DNA of 64,000 nt, taken from Brevibacillus fulvus (lineage in GTDB: Bacteria; Bacillota; Bacilli; Brevibacillales; Brevibacillaceae). The stretch lies in NCBI RefSeq assembly GCF_016908525.1, contig NZ_JAFBEB010000001.1, positions 374,501-438,500 on the forward strand. The letters run 5' to 3'. Under the pieces are notes generated by a model. The model searched no databases and was not told where the DNA came from. It saw nothing but the letters and a program-made list of their open reading frames with translations. Both the position numbers and the translations under genes were made by a program. This document shows, in pieces, positions 63,445 through 64,000 of the stretch (its first letter is position 1; each line of letters opens with the position of its first letter).

Positions 63445-64000
63445 TTACAACAGCGATTCCGTTCCGTCGATGTAAATTTCCGTACCGGAAATGTGCCGGG
63501 ATGCATCTGAAGCAAGAAACAGCACCAAATCGGCAACCTGTTCCGGTTGGCCGGGCCCGTGTTCCAGCGGTTGATTTCCTTCCGGATATTTTACCGGTAT
63601 TTTGATCTGCTCCAAACTCGCCATAGGGTGGGTACTCTCGCTGATATTGGTCTGGATTGCACCGGGACAAATGATGTTGACGCGTATACGATAACGAGCC
63701 AATTCCAGCGCGGCCATCTTGCCAAAAGCCATTTGTCCGGCTTTGGATGTACTGTAGGCGGTCATGCCGAAACCGGAAAAGGTGCGATTGCCGTTGATCG
63801 AACTGGTGATGATGATGCTGCCGCCCGTTTGTTTCATATAAGGTATCGCGTATTTAACAGTTAAAAACGTTCCTTTTAAGTTCGTATCCAGCGTCTGGTC
63901 CCAAGCGTCGGGCGGCATTTCTTCGATCGGCGCCAATGTGCCGTTAATGCCGGCGTTGGCAAAAACGATATCGATTTTGCCCCAACGTTCGGCTGCGGCT
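63445..64000 (-). CDS. Short-chain dehydrogenase/reductase (5' part outside the window)
   Basis: The C-terminal 185 residues of a classical SDR; the frame is still open at base 64000, where the N-terminal NAD(P)-binding loop is missing. Visible are the NAG structural motif (VFANAGINGT), the catalytic Ser in IITSSINGNR, Tyr-Lys in AYSTSKAGQ and the C-terminal YIDGTESLL. Substrate unknown; the cofactor-binding region lies outside. It converges on the S-box operon. Confidence 0.9.
   Translation of the reverse strand, partial: AAAERWGKIDIVFANAGINGTLAPIEEMPPDAWDQTLDTNLKGTFLTVKYAIPYMKQTGGSIIITSSINGNRTFSGFGMTAYSTSKAGQMAFGKMAALELARYRIRVNIICPGAIQTNISESTHPMASLEQIKIPVKYPEGNQPLEHGPGQPEQVADLVLFLASDASRHISGTEIYIDGTESLL

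Noticed and set aside
1-64000. CRISPR arrays, insertion sequences, integrated phage, tRNA or rRNA genes
   Set aside because: No repeat-spacer pattern, no transposase or phage structural genes and no tRNA-like cloverleaf were seen on reading through the window.

Overview
The window looks like chromosomal DNA of an aerobic, flagellated or at least chemotactic, Gram-positive bacterium of the Bacillota (class Bacilli). Supporting signs are moderate GC, strong AGGAGG-type ribosome sites, TTG and GTG starts, sigma-A promoters, S-box (SAM-I) riboswitches, many factor-independent terminators, and Bacillus-type gene sets (mrfAB, namZ/amiE/nagZ, ypdA for bacillithiol, yoxD, yisL, ywqAB-like). The esterase at 9459-10388 is strikingly like the Alicyclobacillus EST2 type, so the Alicyclobacillaceae or a relative (for example Effusibacillus or Tumebacillus) is my inference. 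I see no phage, insertion sequence, CRISPR array, tRNA or rRNA.

Layout. 1-4.9 kb: end of moaA, a HIT protein, a MurG-type glycosyltransferase, RarD, a membrane diguanylate cyclase and YisL. 5-13.2 kb: a large secreted M14 peptidase, a secreted protein of unknown function, an EST2-like esterase, an AbrB-type membrane protein with the bacillithiol disulfide reductase YpdA, and a nicotinamidase-like hydrolase. 13.3-19.4 kb: the complete ribose operon rbsRKDACB behind a clear promoter with two LacI/CcpA-type palindromes. 19.4-21.9 kb: a MocR regulator with an SMR exporter, then two tiny membrane-protein genes. 22.1-27.3 kb: a cell-wall-sugar salvage operon namZ, amiE-like, nagZ. 27.4-29.6 kb: kbl-tdh, converting threonine to glycine. 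30.7-36.7 kb: an MFS exporter, the DNA-repair pair mrfAB, an HNH protein and a beta-carbonic anhydrase. 37.2-40 kb: a nucleotidase, a Fur-controlled siderophore-binding lipoprotein and YoxD. 40-48.6 kb, mostly minus strand: a SNF2 helicase/SWIM operon with a 45-residue tail gene, XerS recombinase, a cupin, a secreted epimerase-like protein and a DUF2062 protein. 48.7-51.5 kb: S-box-controlled metNPQ methionine uptake. 51.6-56.1 kb: an orphan OppA, a peroxiredoxin and a chemoreceptor. 56.4-59.2 kb: an odd EIIC-like membrane protein and a tartrate/D-malate dehydrogenase. 59.3-63.4 kb: a second S-box controlling a ribose-family ABC transporter, followed by a long imperfect inverted repeat, then the 3' part of an SDR gene.

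How the parts fit. Two loci answer to S-adenosylmethionine: metNPQ imports methionine, and the ribose-like transporter at 59.6-63.2 kb probably imports a sulfur-containing ribose derivative such as methylthioribose. That assignment rests on the riboswitch rather than on the protein family. It and the structured repeat behind it, plus the EIIC-like protein whose N-terminal domain is not a normal EIIB, are the most unusual items here.
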